A stretch of 64,000 nucleotides of DNA from Streptomyces sp. SID8374 (GCF_009865135.1 NZ_WWGH01000001.1:868001-932000); one strand, 5' to 3'; shown: positions 27,862-37,122, counted from the stretch's first letter. Program-made: numbers and translations. Notes: generated by a model from the letters alone, not told the origin.

Positions 27862-28472
27862 GCGGTGGGGCCTTTCAGCGTGCGAGGTGTGCGGGGGGTG
27901 CGCGATGCGCCGGGCGTACGGGAGATGCCCGGCGTGCCCTGCGTACGGGAGGCGCCCGGGGTGCGGTGGGCGGCGACGGCCTGCTGGAGCCGGTTCTGCG
28001 CGGGCGCCCGCCAGATGTGGCAGATCGCGAGGGCGAGGGCGTCGGCGGCGTCGGCCGGCCTGGGCGGTGCGTCCAGCCGCAGCAGCCGGGTCACCATGGC
28101 TCCGACCTGCGCCTTCTCGGCGCGGCCCGATCCGGTGACGGCGGCCTTGACCTCGCTGGGGGTGTGCAGGGCGACGGGGATGCCGCGGCGGGCGGCGCAG
28201 AGCATGGCCACCGCGCTGGCCTGGGCGGTGCCCATCACCGTACGCACGTTGTGCTGGGCGAAGACCCGCTCCACGGCCACGTAACCCGGGGAGTGCTCGT
28301 CCAGCCACTGCTCCATGCCGCGCTCGATGGCGACGAGCCGGTCGCCGAGCTCCGCGTCGGAGGGGGTGCGCACGACGCCGACGCCGAGCATGGTCAGCGG
28401 GCGGCCCGCGACCCCTTCGACCACGCCGACACCGCACCGGGTCAGCCCCGGGTCAACGCCCAGAACCCGCAT
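27858..28472 (-). CDS. ruvC: Crossover junction endodeoxyribonuclease RuvC with repetitive tail
   Basis: From ATG 28470-28472 ([14 protein letters not shown]) the product is 204 residues. Catalytic acidic residues are visible in [17 protein letters not shown], and [12 protein letters not shown]. It cleaves Holliday junctions symmetrically. The conserved core ends near residue 170, and the rest is a tail of Arg-Thr-Pro-Gly units ([20 protein letters not shown] and related) that is absent from most RuvC proteins. I saw no SOS-box-like palindrome just upstream. Confidence 0.96.
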   Translation of the reverse strand: MRVLGVDPGLTRCGVGVVEGVAGRPLTMLGVGVVRTPSDAELGDRLVAIERGMEQWLDEHSPGYVAVERVFAQHNVRTVMGTAQASAVAMLCAARRGIPVALHTPSEVKAAVTGSGRAEKAQVGAMVTRLLRLDAPPRPADAADALALAICHIWRAPAQNRLQQAVAAHRTPGASRTQGTPGISRTPGASRTPRTPRTLKGPTA

Positions 28473-28564
28473 GGGGCCCCCTGTCCTCGCTGCTCGCCCT
28501 GCCCACTCGTTCATCTGTTCCCGCAGGCTATCGGCTCGCGCTGACAATCCGTCGCATCCGACAG

Positions 28565-28603
28565 GACGACGGGCCGACGGGGTGTCCCCGTCGGCCCGTC
28601 GTC
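28565..28603 (-). terminator. Terminator after the yebC-type gene
   Basis: A perfect 18-bp inverted repeat (28565-28582 with 28586-28603) with a 3-nt TGT loop sits 30 bases past the YebC-family stop. It isolates the ruvCAB operon from the pdx-yebC genes upstream. Confidence 0.88.
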
Positions 28604-28632
28604 ACGTGGCACCGAGCTGTGCGGATCGCGCC

Positions 28633-29385
28633 TCAGGCGTCGACCTTCTCCATGACCTCGTCGGACACGTCGAAGTTGGCGAAGACGTTCTGCACGTCGT
28701 CGCTGTCCTCCAGCGCGTCGATGAGCTTGAAGATCTTGCGTGCGCCCTCTTCGTCCAGCTCCACCTGCATGGTCGGCAGGAAGTTGGCCTCGGCGGAGTC
28801 GTAGTCGATGCCCGCCTCCTGGAGCGCGGTGCGCACCGCGACCATGTCGGTGGCCTCGCTGACCACCTCGAAGGTCTCACCGAGGTCGTTGACCTCCTCG
28901 GCACCGGCGTCGAGGACCGCGCCGAGGACGTCGTCCTCGCCCAGCTCGCCCTTGGGGACAATCACGACGCCCTTGCGGTTGAAGAGGTACGAGACGGAGC
29001 CCGGGTCGGCCATGGAGCCGCCGTTCCGGGTCATCGCGACACGTACGTCGGACGCGGCACGGTTGCGGTTGTCGGTGAGGCACTCGATGAGCACCGCGAC
29101 ACCGTTGGGGCCGTAACCCTCGTACATGATCGTCTCGTAGTCGGCGCCGCCCGCTTCGAGACCGCCGCCGCGCTTGACCGCGGAGTCGATGTTCTTGTTC
29201 GGGACGGAACTCTTCTTCGCCTTCTGGATGGCGTCGACGAGGGTGGGGTTGCCATCGGGGTCCACGCCGCCGGAGCGCGCCGCGACCTCGATGTTCTTGA
29301 TCAGCTTCGCGAAGAGCTTGCCGCGCTTGGCGTCAATCACGGCCTTCTTGTGCTTCGTCGTAGCCCATTTAGAGTGGCCGGACAT
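28633..29385 (-). CDS. YebC/PmpR family protein (TACO1-like)
   Basis: The 250-residue product starts [20 protein letters not shown], the family signature, and contains [27 protein letters not shown] and the acidic C-terminal domain ([13 protein letters not shown]). Members act as transcriptional regulators in some bacteria and relieve ribosome stalling at proline runs in others; both are known for the family and cannot be separated here. It lies downstream of pdxS-pdxT, as in many actinobacteria. Confidence 0.94.
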   Translation of the reverse strand: MSGHSKWATTKHKKAVIDAKRGKLFAKLIKNIEVAARSGGVDPDGNPTLVDAIQKAKKSSVPNKNIDSAVKRGGGLEAGGADYETIMYEGYGPNGVAVLIECLTDNRNRAASDVRVAMTRNGGSMADPGSVSYLFNRKGVVIVPKGELGEDDVLGAVLDAGAEEVNDLGETFEVVSEATDMVAVRTALQEAGIDYDSAEANFLPTMQVELDEEGARKIFKLIDALEDSDDVQNVFANFDVSDEVMEKVDA

Positions 29386-29446
29386 CTGCCTTCTCCTTCG
29401 CGTCACCAAAATCGAGTCGAACCCGAGAGATCCTACCGGGGTCCGC

Positions 29447-30079
29447 TCACTTCACCGCGCGCACCATGTCCACGAACAGGGCGTGCACGCGATGGTCGCC
29501 GGTCAGTTCGGGATGGAACGACGTGGCGAGGACATTTCGCTGCCGTACGGCCACGATGTGGCCGCCGTGCTCGGCGATCACCTCGGCCCCGGCCCCGACG
29601 GACTCCACCCAGGGGGCGCGGATGAAGACGCCCTCCACCGGGCCGCCGTCGATGCCGTCGACCTCGACCGCGGCCTCGAAGGACTCGTTCTGCCGGCCGA
29701 AGGCGTTGCGGCGCACGATCATGTCGATGCCGCCGACGGTCTCCTGGCCCGAAATGGGGTATCCCCTGCTCGAACGGAGCTGAGAGCTTGGGGAAGGGTC
29801 GAGGATCTTCTCGGCCAGCAGGATCATCCCGGCGCAGGTGCCGTAGACCGGCATCCCGGCCCGGACCCGCTCGCGCAGCGGCTCCATCATGCCGAAGAGG
29901 ACCGCCAGCTTGGACATGGTGGTGGACTCGCCGCCGGGGATGACAAGGCCGTCGACCTCGGCGAGTTCCTCGGGGCGCCGGACCGGCCTGGCCTGGGCGT
30001 CAGCCGAGGCCAGGGCGATCAGGTGTTCCCGTACGTCGCCCTGGAGAGCCAGGACGCCGATCACAGGGGTGTCGCTCAT
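29447..30079 (-). CDS. pdxT: Pyridoxal 5'-phosphate synthase glutaminase subunit PdxT, with in-frame insertion
   Basis: The 210-residue product supplies ammonia to Pdx[13 protein letters not shown] and [10 protein letters not shown] form the oxyanion region, the nucleophile Cys is in [11 protein letters not shown], and the His-Glu pair is in [13 protein letters not shown]. The glutaminase core is intact. Between KILDP and SGQETVGG lie about 14 extra residues ([14 protein letters not shown]) that PdxT proteins I know lack. The DNA there is a palindromic interspersed repeat, listed separately. The insertion is in frame and in a surface loop region, so function is probably kept. It lies six bases after pdxS. 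Confidence 0.95.
   Translation of the reverse strand: MSDTPVIGVLALQGDVREHLIALASADAQARPVRRPEELAEVDGLVIPGGESTTMSKLAVLFGMMEPLRERVRAGMPVYGTCAGMILLAEKILDPSPSSQLRSSRGYPISGQETVGGIDMIVRRNAFGRQNESFEAAVEVDGIDGGPVEGVFIRAPWVESVGAGAEVIAEHGGHIVAVRQRNVLATSFHPELTGDHRVHALFVDMVRAVK
29754..29798. repeat. Palindromic Streptomyces-type interspersed repeat inside pdxT
   Basis: The element contains GGGGTATCCCC (29756-29766), GCTCGAACGGAGC (29768-29780) and AGCTGAGAGCT (29778-29788), followed by TGGGGAAG. On the minus strand it reads CTTCCCCAAGCTCTCAGCTC and continues to GAGCAGGGGATACCCCAT. It resembles a short palindromic repeat I know from many Streptomyces intergenic regions (CCCCAAGCTCTCGGCTTCG followed by CTCGAGCAGGGG). 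Its presence in a coding region is the unusual point. Confidence 0.65.
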
Positions 30080-30085
30080 CAGTGG

Positions 30086-31006
30086 TTACCAGCCGCGGTT
30101 GGCGTAGCGCTCGGACTCGGGCAGGGTGTCGCAGTTGATGCCGACCATGGCCTCGCCCAGGTTGCGGGAGGCGTCCGCGATGACCTTCGGGTCGTCGTAG
30201 AAGGTGGTGGCCTTGACGATGGCGGCGGCACGCTTGGCCGGGTCGCCCGACTTGAAGATGCCGGAGCCGACGAAGACGCCCTCGGCGCCGAGCTGGCGCA
30301 TCAGCGCGGCGTCGGCCGGGGTGGCGACACCACCTGCGGAGAAGAGCACGACCGGCAGCTTGCCGAGCTCGGCGACCTCCTTGACCAGCTCGTAGGGGGC
30401 GCGCAGGTCCTTGGCGGCGGCGTACAGCTCGTTGTTGTCGAAGCCGCGCAGGCGGGCGATCTCGTTCTTGATCTGGCGCAGGTGGCGGACGGCCTCGACG
30501 ACGTTGCCGGTACCGGCCTCGCCCTTCGAGCGGATCATGGCCGCGCCCTCGGCGATACGGCGCAGGGCCTCGCCCAGGTTGGTGGCGCCACAGACGAAGG
30601 GGGTGGTGAAGGCGAACTTGTCGCTGTGGTTGACCTCGTCGGCCGGGGTGAGGACCTCGGACTCGTCGATGTAGTCGACACCGAGGGACTGGAGGACCTG
30701 GGCCTCGACGAAGTGGCCGATGCGGGACTTGGCCATGACGGGGATGGAGACGGCCCCGATGATCTCCTCGATCATGTTGGGGTCGGACATCCGGGCCACG
30801 CCGCCGTCCTTGCGGATGTCGGCCGGGACCCGCTCCAGGGCCATGACGGCCACGGCGCCCGCGTCCTCGGCGATCTTCGCCTGCTCGGCGTCGACGACAT
30901 CCATGATCACGCCGCCCTTGAGCTGCTCGGCCATGCCGCGCTTGACGCGGGCGGTGCCGGTGGCGGGGGACTCGGCGGACTGCGGGGTGCTGGGAAGCGT
31001 GGACAC
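30086..31006 (-). CDS. pdxS: Pyridoxal 5'-phosphate synthase lyase subunit PdxS
   Basis: The 306-residue product builds PLP from ribose 5-phosphate, glyceraldehyde 3-phosphate and ammonia. It is a TIM barrel with [17 protein letters not shown], the first catalytic Lys region in [27 protein letters not shown], the swinging-Lys region [19 protein letters not shown] and a C-terminal [16 protein letters not shown]. The GTG start is preceded by about 20 non-conserved residues of N-terminal tail. It is first in the pdxS-pdxT unit, with a 6-base gap to pdxT. Confidence 0.98.
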   Translation of the reverse strand: MSTLPSTPQSAESPATGTARVKRGMAEQLKGGVIMDVVDAEQAKIAEDAGAVAVMALERVPADIRKDGGVARMSDPNMIEEIIGAVSIPVMAKSRIGHFVEAQVLQSLGVDYIDESEVLTPADEVNHSDKFAFTTPFVCGATNLGEALRRIAEGAAMIRSKGEAGTGNVVEAVRHLRQIKNEIARLRGFDNNELYAAAKDLRAPYELVKEVAELGKLPVVLFSAGGVATPADAALMRQLGAEGVFVGSGIFKSGDPAKRAAAIVKATTFYDDPKVIADASRNLGEAMVGINCDTLPESERYANRGW

Positions 31007-31117
31007 GGGACCTCACTCGGTGAAAGACGCTGAATTACTGCATCGCCGAGCAAACGCTGTGGGAGCAGTCCACAGCAAGGGCCAATAGGGAGGGCGTGGA
31101 TCGTTTTCCGCCCAAAA

Positions 31118-31666
31118 CTAAGTTCCTGGACGGTTCGCCAGAGCCACCGGCGGGGCGTCGTCCATCTCGAAGGCGAGCGGGAACGGCGCGTGCCCGGCCA
31201 GCCGGAACAGCCGTACGGTGCGGTGCCGGCGCAGCGCTCGGGCGGCGCGCACGGAGTCGTTGTGGAAGCGGCGGGCCATCGGTACGCGGCGTACGGCGGC
31301 GGCCAGTTCGGTGGCCGCGTCCTCCCCGCCGGGGACCTCCTTCACCGCCTCCACCTGGGCCGGTTCACCGAAGACGGCACGCAGGGCGGCGCTCAGCTCG
31401 CTCTCGGCGACCTCGCGGTGGTCCTCCTCGGCCTGCCGGGCGGCGTGCGCGGCCTCGTACAGCACGATGGAGGCGGCCGGGTCCAGGACGCCGGAGGTGG
31501 CCAGCTCCTGGGTGACCGAGGCGCGGCGCAGGAGTTGGGCGTCGAGGGCGGCGTGGGCGGCGTCGATCCGGGAGTGCAGGCGGTCCAGGCGGCCGGCGGT
31601 CCAGCTGAGGTAGACGCCGATCGCGATGAGGGCGACGACGATCCAGACGATGAGGGTTACGGTCAC
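31118..31666 (-). CDS. LemA-like membrane-anchored protein
   Basis: The 182-residue product has one N-terminal transmembrane helix (LIVWIVVALIAIGVYLSW) followed by a soluble helical domain. LDRLHSRIDAAHAALDAQLL and ARRFHNDSVRAARALRR resemble the helical pairs of LemA proteins, and HAPFPLAFEMDD resembles their terminal FP motif. This resemblance is by eye and is not strong. Function unknown. It lies downstream of pimA on the same strand, 128 bases away, and could be part of the lipid operon. Confidence 0.6.
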   Translation of the reverse strand: MTVTLIVWIVVALIAIGVYLSWTAGRLDRLHSRIDAAHAALDAQLLRRASVTQELATSGVLDPAASIVLYEAAHAARQAEEDHREVAESELSAALRAVFGEPAQVEAVKEVPGGEDAATELAAAVRRVPMARRFHNDSVRAARALRRHRTVRLFRLAGHAPFPLAFEMDDAPPVALANRPGT

Positions 31667-31794
31667 GGTCGCACACGCTACCGTCGCCGGGGCCCGGCCC
31701 TTTCAACGGGCGGGCCCGGCCCCGCCTTCAGCAGAGGCCCCGACCGCAACGGGCAGCCCCCGCCCCGCGTTCGGCTGGAGCCCCCGCCCCTCCT

Positions 31795-32955
31795 TCAGTC
31801 CCGCGCCAGCCCGAACCGCGCCCGCAGCCCCGACCGCTCGTCCTCCGCCACCGACGCGGCCCCGTCCGTCACCGTCTCGTACACCGCGAGGATGTCGGCC
31901 CCCACGGTCGCCCAGTCGAACCGTCGTACGTGGGCCTCGCCCCGCTCCCGCAGTCCGGCCCGGCGCTCCGGGTCGCCCAGCAGCCGGATCGCGGCGGCGG
32001 CCAGCGCGTCGGCGTCCTCGTTGGCGAAGAGGTCGCCCGCCGCGCCCTGGTCCAGCACCTGCGCGAAGGCGTCCAGGTCGCTGGCGAGCACCGGCGCCCC
32101 CGCCGACAGCGCCTCGACCAGGATGATGCCGAAGCTCTCGCCGCCCGTGTTCGGGGCCACGTACACATCGACGCTGCGCAGCAGCCGGGCCTTGTCCTCG
32201 TCGCTGACCATGCCGAGGAACTCCACGCGCTCGCGCAGCTCCTTGGGCAGCGATGCCACCGCCTCCTCCTCGTCCCCGCGCCCCGCGACCAGCAGCCGGG
32301 TCTCGGGGCGGGCGGCGAGGATGGCGGGCAGCGCCTTCATCAGGACGGGCAGGCCCTTGCGGGGTTCGTCGATGCGGCCGATGAAGCCGAGGGTCTGGCC
32401 CTGCCACTCGGGCTTCGGCTCGGCCTTGGCGAAGAAGCCGACGTCGACGCCGTTCGGGATGACCACGGCGTCCCCGCCGAGGTGCTCCACCAGCGTGCGC
32501 CGGGCGTACTCGCTCACCGCGATCCGTGCGCTGATCTTCTCCAGGGCGGGCTGGAGGATCGGATACGCGGCGATCATCGCCCGGGAGCGCGGGTTGGAGG
32601 TGTGGAAGGTGGCCACGATCGGGCCCTGCGCCGACCAGCAGGCGAGCAGGCCGAGCGAGGGGGAGGTCGGCTCGTGGATGTGGATGACGTCGAAGGTGCC
32701 GTCGTGGAGCCAGCGGCGGACCCGGGCGGCGGAGAGGAAGCCGAAGTTCAGCCGGGCGACGGAGCCGTTGTACGGGACGGGGACGGCTCGGCCCGCCGAG
32801 ACGACGTAGGGCGGCAGCGGGGTCTCGTCGTCGGCCGGGGCCAGGACGGAGACGGTGTGGCCGAGCCCGATGAGGTGCTCGGCCAGGTCCCGGATGTGGA
32901 ACTGCACGCCGCCCGGTACGTCCCAGGAGTACGGGCAGACGATGCCGATCTTCAC
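31795..32955 (-). CDS. pimA: Phosphatidylinositol alpha-mannosyltransferase PimA (GT4)
   Basis: The 386-residue product transfers mannose from GDP-mannose to phosphatidylinositol, the first PIM step, on the cytoplasmic membrane face. MKIGIVCPYSWDVPGGVQFH carries the GGV acceptor-loop motif. FDVIHIHEPTSPS, PNGVDVGFF, GFIGRIDEPRKGLPVL and the GT4 EX7E-type region APNTGGESFGIILVEALSAG are present. The start is a GTG. It is the third gene of the pgsA-acyltransferase-pimA operon, separated from the acyltransferase by an 81-base spacer of degenerate repeats. Confidence 0.92.
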   Translation of the reverse strand: MKIGIVCPYSWDVPGGVQFHIRDLAEHLIGLGHTVSVLAPADDETPLPPYVVSAGRAVPVPYNGSVARLNFGFLSAARVRRWLHDGTFDVIHIHEPTSPSLGLLACWSAQGPIVATFHTSNPRSRAMIAAYPILQPALEKISARIAVSEYARRTLVEHLGGDAVVIPNGVDVGFFAKAEPKPEWQGQTLGFIGRIDEPRKGLPVLMKALPAILAARPETRLLVAGRGDEEEAVASLPKELRERVEFLGMVSDEDKARLLRSVDVYVAPNTGGESFGIILVEALSAGAPVLASDLDAFAQVLDQGAAGDLFANEDADALAAAAIRLLGDPERRAGLRERGEAHVRRFDWATVGADILAVYETVTDGAASVAEDERSGLRARFGLARD

Positions 32956-33064
32956 GTGCGTTCTCCCCGGAGTCCGGTCTTCATGTGCGTTCTTCCCGGG
33001 GTTCGGCCGTCACGCGCTCCCCCGGGGCTTCGGTCCTCACGCGCGCTCTCCCCGGGGTTCCAGG
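32952..33064. repeat. Four degenerate 27-30-bp tandem repeats at the acyltransferase-pimA junction
   Basis: Units start at 32952, 32981, 33010 and 33037. Each begins TCACG or TCATG, continues with GCG and a CTCCCCGG-type core, and ends in a TTCGG- or TCCGG-type motif. The rightmost unit contains the stop codon and last codons of the acyltransferase gene, and the leftmost contains the GTG start of pimA. The spacer thus appears to have been built by repeated duplication of the acyltransferase 3' end. Confidence 0.75.
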
Positions 33065-33948
33065 TCGTCCAGCCAGAGCCTCTGGAGCATGTGCCAGTCC
33101 TCCGGGTGCTCCGCGATGCCCCCGGCGAAGGCGTCTGCCAGGGCCTGGGTCATGGCGGCCGTCCTCTCGGCGCGGGTGCCTTCCTCCGGCATCTCGATCG
33201 CCGGGTGGACGCGTGCGCGCATCACCGGCGTGCCGTCGTACCAGAGCGTCACCGGCAGCAGCAGTGCGCCCGTCTGCTGGGCCAGCAGTGCCGGGCCCGC
33301 GGGCATCCGGGCGGTGGCGCCGAAGAACGACACCTCGACCCCGGAGGAGGAGAGGTCCCGGTCGGCGACCAGGCAGACCAGTCCGCCCGCGCGCAGCCGC
33401 CGGGCCAGCGTGCCGAAGGCGGCGCCACCGCTGTGCGGCAGGACCTCCATGCCCAGGCCCTCGCGGTAGGCGACGAACCGGTCGTAGAGCGTGGCGGGCT
33501 CCAGCCGTTCGGCGACGGTGGTGAAGGGGACCTTCAGTTCGGTGGTGACCCAGGCTCCGGCGAGGTCCCAGTTGCCCAGGTGCGGCAGGGCGATGACCAC
33601 GCCCTTCCCGGCGTCCAGGCCCTCGGTCAGGTGGTAAACGTCCTTGACGTCGATGCTCGCCCTGATCCGCTCCGGGGTCCAGGTGGGCAGCCGGAACGAT
33701 TCCATCCAGTACCGCATGTACGAGCGCATCCCGGCCTTGGACAGCTCGGCCAGCCGCTCCGGGCCCGCCTCCGGGAGGACCCGCGCCAGGTTCGACTCCA
33801 GGCGCAGCACGCTCTTGCCGCGCCGCTTCCAGGTGCGGTCGGCGATGGTGCGGAAGAGGGCCGTGGCGGCGGGCTCGGGCAGCTTCTTCACCGCGCCCCA
33901 GCCCAGTCCGTACAGGCCGTCGGTGATCCGGCCCTTCAGCGCGCTCAC
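33037..33948 (-). CDS. Phosphatidylinositol mannoside acyltransferase (LpxL/HtrB fold)
   Basis: The 303-residue product belongs to the lipid A acyltransferase-like family. HLGNWDLAGAW is the HX4D/E catalytic motif, LVCLVADRDLSSSGVEVSFFG and MPAGPALLAQQTGALLLPV are family regions, and DWHMLQRLWLDD ends it. In actinobacteria this position between pgsA and pimA is occupied by the PatA-type enzyme that acylates PIM mannose. The ATG overlaps the pgsA stop by four bases (ATGA). It acts at the inner membrane face. Confidence 0.9.
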   Translation of the reverse strand: MSALKGRITDGLYGLGWGAVKKLPEPAATALFRTIADRTWKRRGKSVLRLESNLARVLPEAGPERLAELSKAGMRSYMRYWMESFRLPTWTPERIRASIDVKDVYHLTEGLDAGKGVVIALPHLGNWDLAGAWVTTELKVPFTTVAERLEPATLYDRFVAYREGLGMEVLPHSGGAAFGTLARRLRAGGLVCLVADRDLSSSGVEVSFFGATARMPAGPALLAQQTGALLLPVTLWYDGTPVMRARVHPAIEMPEEGTRAERTAAMTQALADAFAGGIAEHPEDWHMLQRLWLDDLEPRGERA

Positions 33949-34607
33949 CGGTCCGCCGGTCCGCTGCCGGCGGAGGCCGCGTCGGCCTCGGCGGACTCAC
34001 GGCGTACGGTCACCACGCGCTGGATCAGCGTCACCAGGGAGCCCACGGCGACGATCCACAGCGCGATCGGCAGCAGGATGTCGATGTGCGGGACGCCGAA
34101 CTTGTGCAGTCCGGCGAGGCCTGCGGCGACCAGCGAGATGACCAGGCGTTCGGCGCGCTCCACCAGCCCGTTCACCGCGACCGGCAGGCCGATCGACTCG
34201 CCGCGCGCCTTGGTGTACGAGACCACCTGGCCGCTGGCCAGGCAGAAGATGGCGACGGCGCACAGGACGTTGTCGTCACCGCTGCCCGCGTACCAGAGGG
34301 CGAAGCCGGCGAAGATCGCGCCGTCGGCGACCCGGTCCAGCGTGGAGTCGAGGAAGGCTCCCCACCGGCTGGAGATCCCGGCCTGCCGCGCCATGTTGCC
34401 GTCGACGAGGTCCGAGAAGACGAAGACCGTGATGACGATGGTGCCCCAGAAGAACTCCCCCATCGGGAAAAAGACCAGCGCACCTGCCATCACTCCGGCC
34501 GTGCCGATGAGAGTGACCGCGTCGGGGCTGACCCCGAGGCGGAGCAGCAGGGCGGCGAACGGGGTGAGGACACGCGTGAAAAATGCACGCGCGTACTTGT
34601 TCAGCAT
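33945..34607 (-). CDS. pgsA: CDP-alcohol phosphatidyltransferase (phosphatidylinositol phosphate synthase)
   Basis: The 220-residue product starts MLNKYARAFFTRVLTPF. The family motif D-x2-D-G-x2-A-R-x8-G-x3-D-x3-D is complete in DLVDGNMARQAGISSRWGAF followed by LDSTLD. About six transmembrane helices are predicted. It condenses CDP-diacylglycerol with inositol phosphate to begin phosphatidylinositol synthesis, as judged by its place before the PIM genes. Other family members make phosphatidylglycerophosphate, so the alternative is real without context. It is the first gene of the operon. Confidence 0.9.
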   Translation of the reverse strand: MLNKYARAFFTRVLTPFAALLLRLGVSPDAVTLIGTAGVMAGALVFFPMGEFFWGTIVITVFVFSDLVDGNMARQAGISSRWGAFLDSTLDRVADGAIFAGFALWYAGSGDDNVLCAVAIFCLASGQVVSYTKARGESIGLPVAVNGLVERAERLVISLVAAGLAGLHKFGVPHIDILLPIALWIVAVGSLVTLIQRVVTVRRESAEADAASAGSGPADR

Positions 34608-34878
34608 GGCTTTCCCGAGGGTTCGGTTGGCCGAGCGGCCCCTTCGGCCACCGGCTGGCCCATCGTAGTCACGACCGGTGCCCTCCACCGGACGGGCACC
34701 CGCCCGCAGGGGTGTCACGGGCAGGCGCGGGCCCCGCGCCCGACGTATGGACGCCTCGCCGCCCGGGTGCCAAGCTCGAAGGACCGAGGCCGCCTCGGCG
34801 GCTCTCCCGTACCCGCCGGACACCCAGCGCGGTCGGCTGCTCCCCTCCCGTACCGCGTCACCCACCGGGAGGCACACC

Positions 34879-37104
34879 ATGGGCGAGAAGACGCACGCAC
34901 ACCCCGGAGCCGCCGGAGGCGTACCGGCGGCCGGCCATCCCTCCGCCGTACGGAACGTGGTGCTGGTCGGCCACAGCGGATCGGGCAAGACCACGCTGGT
35001 CGAGGCGCTTGCCCTGACGGCGGGGGCGCTCAACCGGGCGGGCCGGGTCGAGGACGGGGCGACCGTCTCCGACCACGACGAGATGGAGCGGCGGCGACGG
35101 CGCTCCGTCCACCTCTCGACGGTGCCGGTGGCGTGGGACGGCTGCAAGGTCAATCTGCTGGACACCCCCGGGTACGCCGACTTCGTCGGGGAGCTGCGGG
35201 CCGGTCTGCGGGCGGCGGACGCGGCCCTCTTCGTCGTCTCGGCGGCCCAGGAGGCGGAGTCCGTGGCCGCGACGACCCGGGCCGTGTGGGAGGAGTGCGC
35301 GCTGGTCGGGATGCCGAGGGCGATCGTGGTCACCCATCTCGACACCGCGCGCACCTCCTTCGAGGAGATGACCCGGATCTGCGCGGAGACGTTCGGCGGG
35401 GACGACCCCGATGCCGTACTGCCTCTCTATCTGCCGGTGCTGGGGCCCGAGGGCGCCGACGGGCACGCGCCGCTCACCGGGCTGACCGGGCTGCTCACGC
35501 AGCGGATCCTGGACTACGCCTCCGGGGAGCGGGCCGAGCTGCCGCCCGCGCCGGAGCAGGAGGAGGCCCTCGCACAGGCCCGGGACCGGTTGATCGAGGG
35601 AATCATCGCCGAGAGCGAGGACGAGTCCCTCATGGACCGCTATCTCGGCGGCGAGGACATCGACATATCGACACTGATCGCGGATCTGGAGCGGGCGGTC
35701 GCCCGGGGCACCTTCTTCCCCGTCCTCGCGGCCGCCCCCGCCGCCGAGGGCGCCCGGCAGGGCATCGGCACCGTGGAGCTGCTGGAGCTGATCACGCGCG
35801 GCTTCCCGACCCCGCTGGAGCGCACCCCGCCCACCGTCACCACCCCCTCCGGCGAACCCAGGACCGCCCCCACCTGCGATCCGGATGGCCCGCTGCTCGC
35901 GGAGGTCGTCAAGACGTCGTCCGACCCGTACGCGGGCCGCATCTCGCTGGTCCGGGTCTTCTCCGGCACCCTGCGGCCCGACGACACCGTCCACCTGTGC
36001 GGCCACGGCTTGGACGCGGCGGGGCAGGAGCCGCGCCCCTGCCATGAGGCGGAGGTCCGGGTGACGTCCCTGACCTCGCCGTTCGGCCGGCAGCAGCATC
36101 CGGTGGACCGGTGCGTCGCGGGTGATCTGGTCTGCGTGGCCCGGCTGGGCGAGGCGGAGACCGGCGACACCCTCTCCGCCTCCGGCGACCCGGTCCTCAT
36201 AGAGCCCTGGTCGACCCCGGACCCGCTGCTCCCGACGGCCGTGAAGGCGCACGGCAAGGCGGACGAGGACAAGCTCTCCCAGGCTCTGGCCCGGCTGATC
36301 GCGGAGGACCCCACCCTGCGCCTGGAGCAGAACCCGGACACCCACCAGGTCGTCCTGTGGTGTCTGGGCGAGGCCCACCAGGAGGCCGCCCTGGACCGGC
36401 TGCGCAGCCGCTACGGCGTCCAGGTCGACGCCGAACCGCACCGGGTGGCGCTGCGCGAGACGTTCGGCGGCCGGGCGGCCGGGCGCGGACGGCACGTCAA
36501 ACAGTCCGGCGGGCACGGCCAGTTCGCGATCTGCGAGATCGAGGTGGAGCCGCTGCCGACGGGCAGCGGCATCGAGTTCGTGGACAGGGTCGTCGGCGGT
36601 TCGGTGCCGCGCCAGTTCATCCCGTCGGTGGAGAAGGGGGTACGGGCCCAGGCCGCCCGGGGCCTGTCCGCCGGGCACCCGCTCGTCGACGTACGCGTCA
36701 CCCTCCTCGACGGCAAGGCGCACTCGGTGGACTCCTCCGACGCCGCCTTCCAGACCGCCGGGGCGCTCGCCCTGCGCGAGGCGGCGGCGGACGCCCGTAT
36801 CCAGCTCCTGGAGCCGGTCTGCGAGGTCTCCGTGCTGGTGCCGGACGACTATGTGGGTCCGGTGATGAGCGACCTGTCGGGGCGGCGGGGCCGGGTGGTG
36901 GGCACCGAGCAGAGTCCGGGCGGGCGCACCCTCGTACGGGCCGAGGTGCCGGAGACGGAGATCGGCCGGTACGCACTCGACCTGCGCTCCCTGACCCACG
37001 GCACCGGGCGTTTCGACCGTACGCACGCCCGGTTCGAGGCGATGCCGCCGCAGCTGGCCGACCGGGTGCGCGCGGAGCAGGGGAACGGATCACCCGGCGC
37101 GTGA
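34879..37104 (+). CDS. Elongation factor G-like GTPase (EF-G2 type)
   Basis: The 741-residue product starts at ATG 34879 with GGGAGG at 34867-34872. Domain I has P-loop GHSGSGKTT, G3 LLDTPGYADF and G4-like VVTHLDTAR, where the usual NKxD is altered to THLD. The switch I region contains RRRRRSVHLSTVPVAW. Domains II to V follow, including QSGGHGQFAICEIEVEPL in domain IV and PDDYVGPVMSDLSGRRGRV in domain V. The altered G4 and non-canonical switch I mark it as a paralogue of EF-G, probably a ribosome-associated factor and not the main translocase. It is divergent from pgsA. Confidence 0.88.
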   Translation: MGEKTHAHPGAAGGVPAAGHPSAVRNVVLVGHSGSGKTTLVEALALTAGALNRAGRVEDGATVSDHDEMERRRRRSVHLSTVPVAWDGCKVNLLDTPGYADFVGELRAGLRAADAALFVVSAAQEAESVAATTRAVWEECALVGMPRAIVVTHLDTARTSFEEMTRICAETFGGDDPDAVLPLYLPVLGPEGADGHAPLTGLTGLLTQRILDYASGERAELPPAPEQEEALAQARDRLIEGIIAESEDESLMDRYLGGEDIDISTLIADLERAVARGTFFPVLAAAPAAEGARQGIGTVELLELITRGFPTPLERTPPTVTTPSGEPRTAPTCDPDGPLLAEVVKTSSDPYAGRISLVRVFSGTLRPDDTVHLCGHGLDAAGQEPRPCHEAEVRVTSLTSPFGRQQHPVDRCVAGDLVCVARLGEAETGDTLSASGDPVLIEPWSTPDPLLPTAVKAHGKADEDKLSQALARLIAEDPTLRLEQNPDTHQVVLWCLGEAHQEAALDRLRSRYGVQVDAEPHRVALRETFGGRAAGRGRHVKQSGGHGQFAICEIEVEPLPTGSGIEFVDRVVGGSVPRQFIPSVEKGVRAQAARGLSAGHPLVDVRVTLLDGKAHSVDSSDAAFQTAGALALREAAADARIQLLEPVCEVSVLVPDDYVGPVMSDLSGRRGRVVGTEQSPGGRTLVRAEVPETEIGRYALDLRSLTHGTGRFDRTHARFEAMPPQLADRVRAEQGNGSPGA

Positions 37105-37122
37105 CCGGCGCACTGTCGCAAA

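Noticed and set aside
28473..28564. Possible LexA/SOS box before ruvC
   Set aside because: GAAC and GAACG are present but in direct, not inverted, orientation; the actinobacterial palindrome CGAAC-N4-GTTCG is absent.
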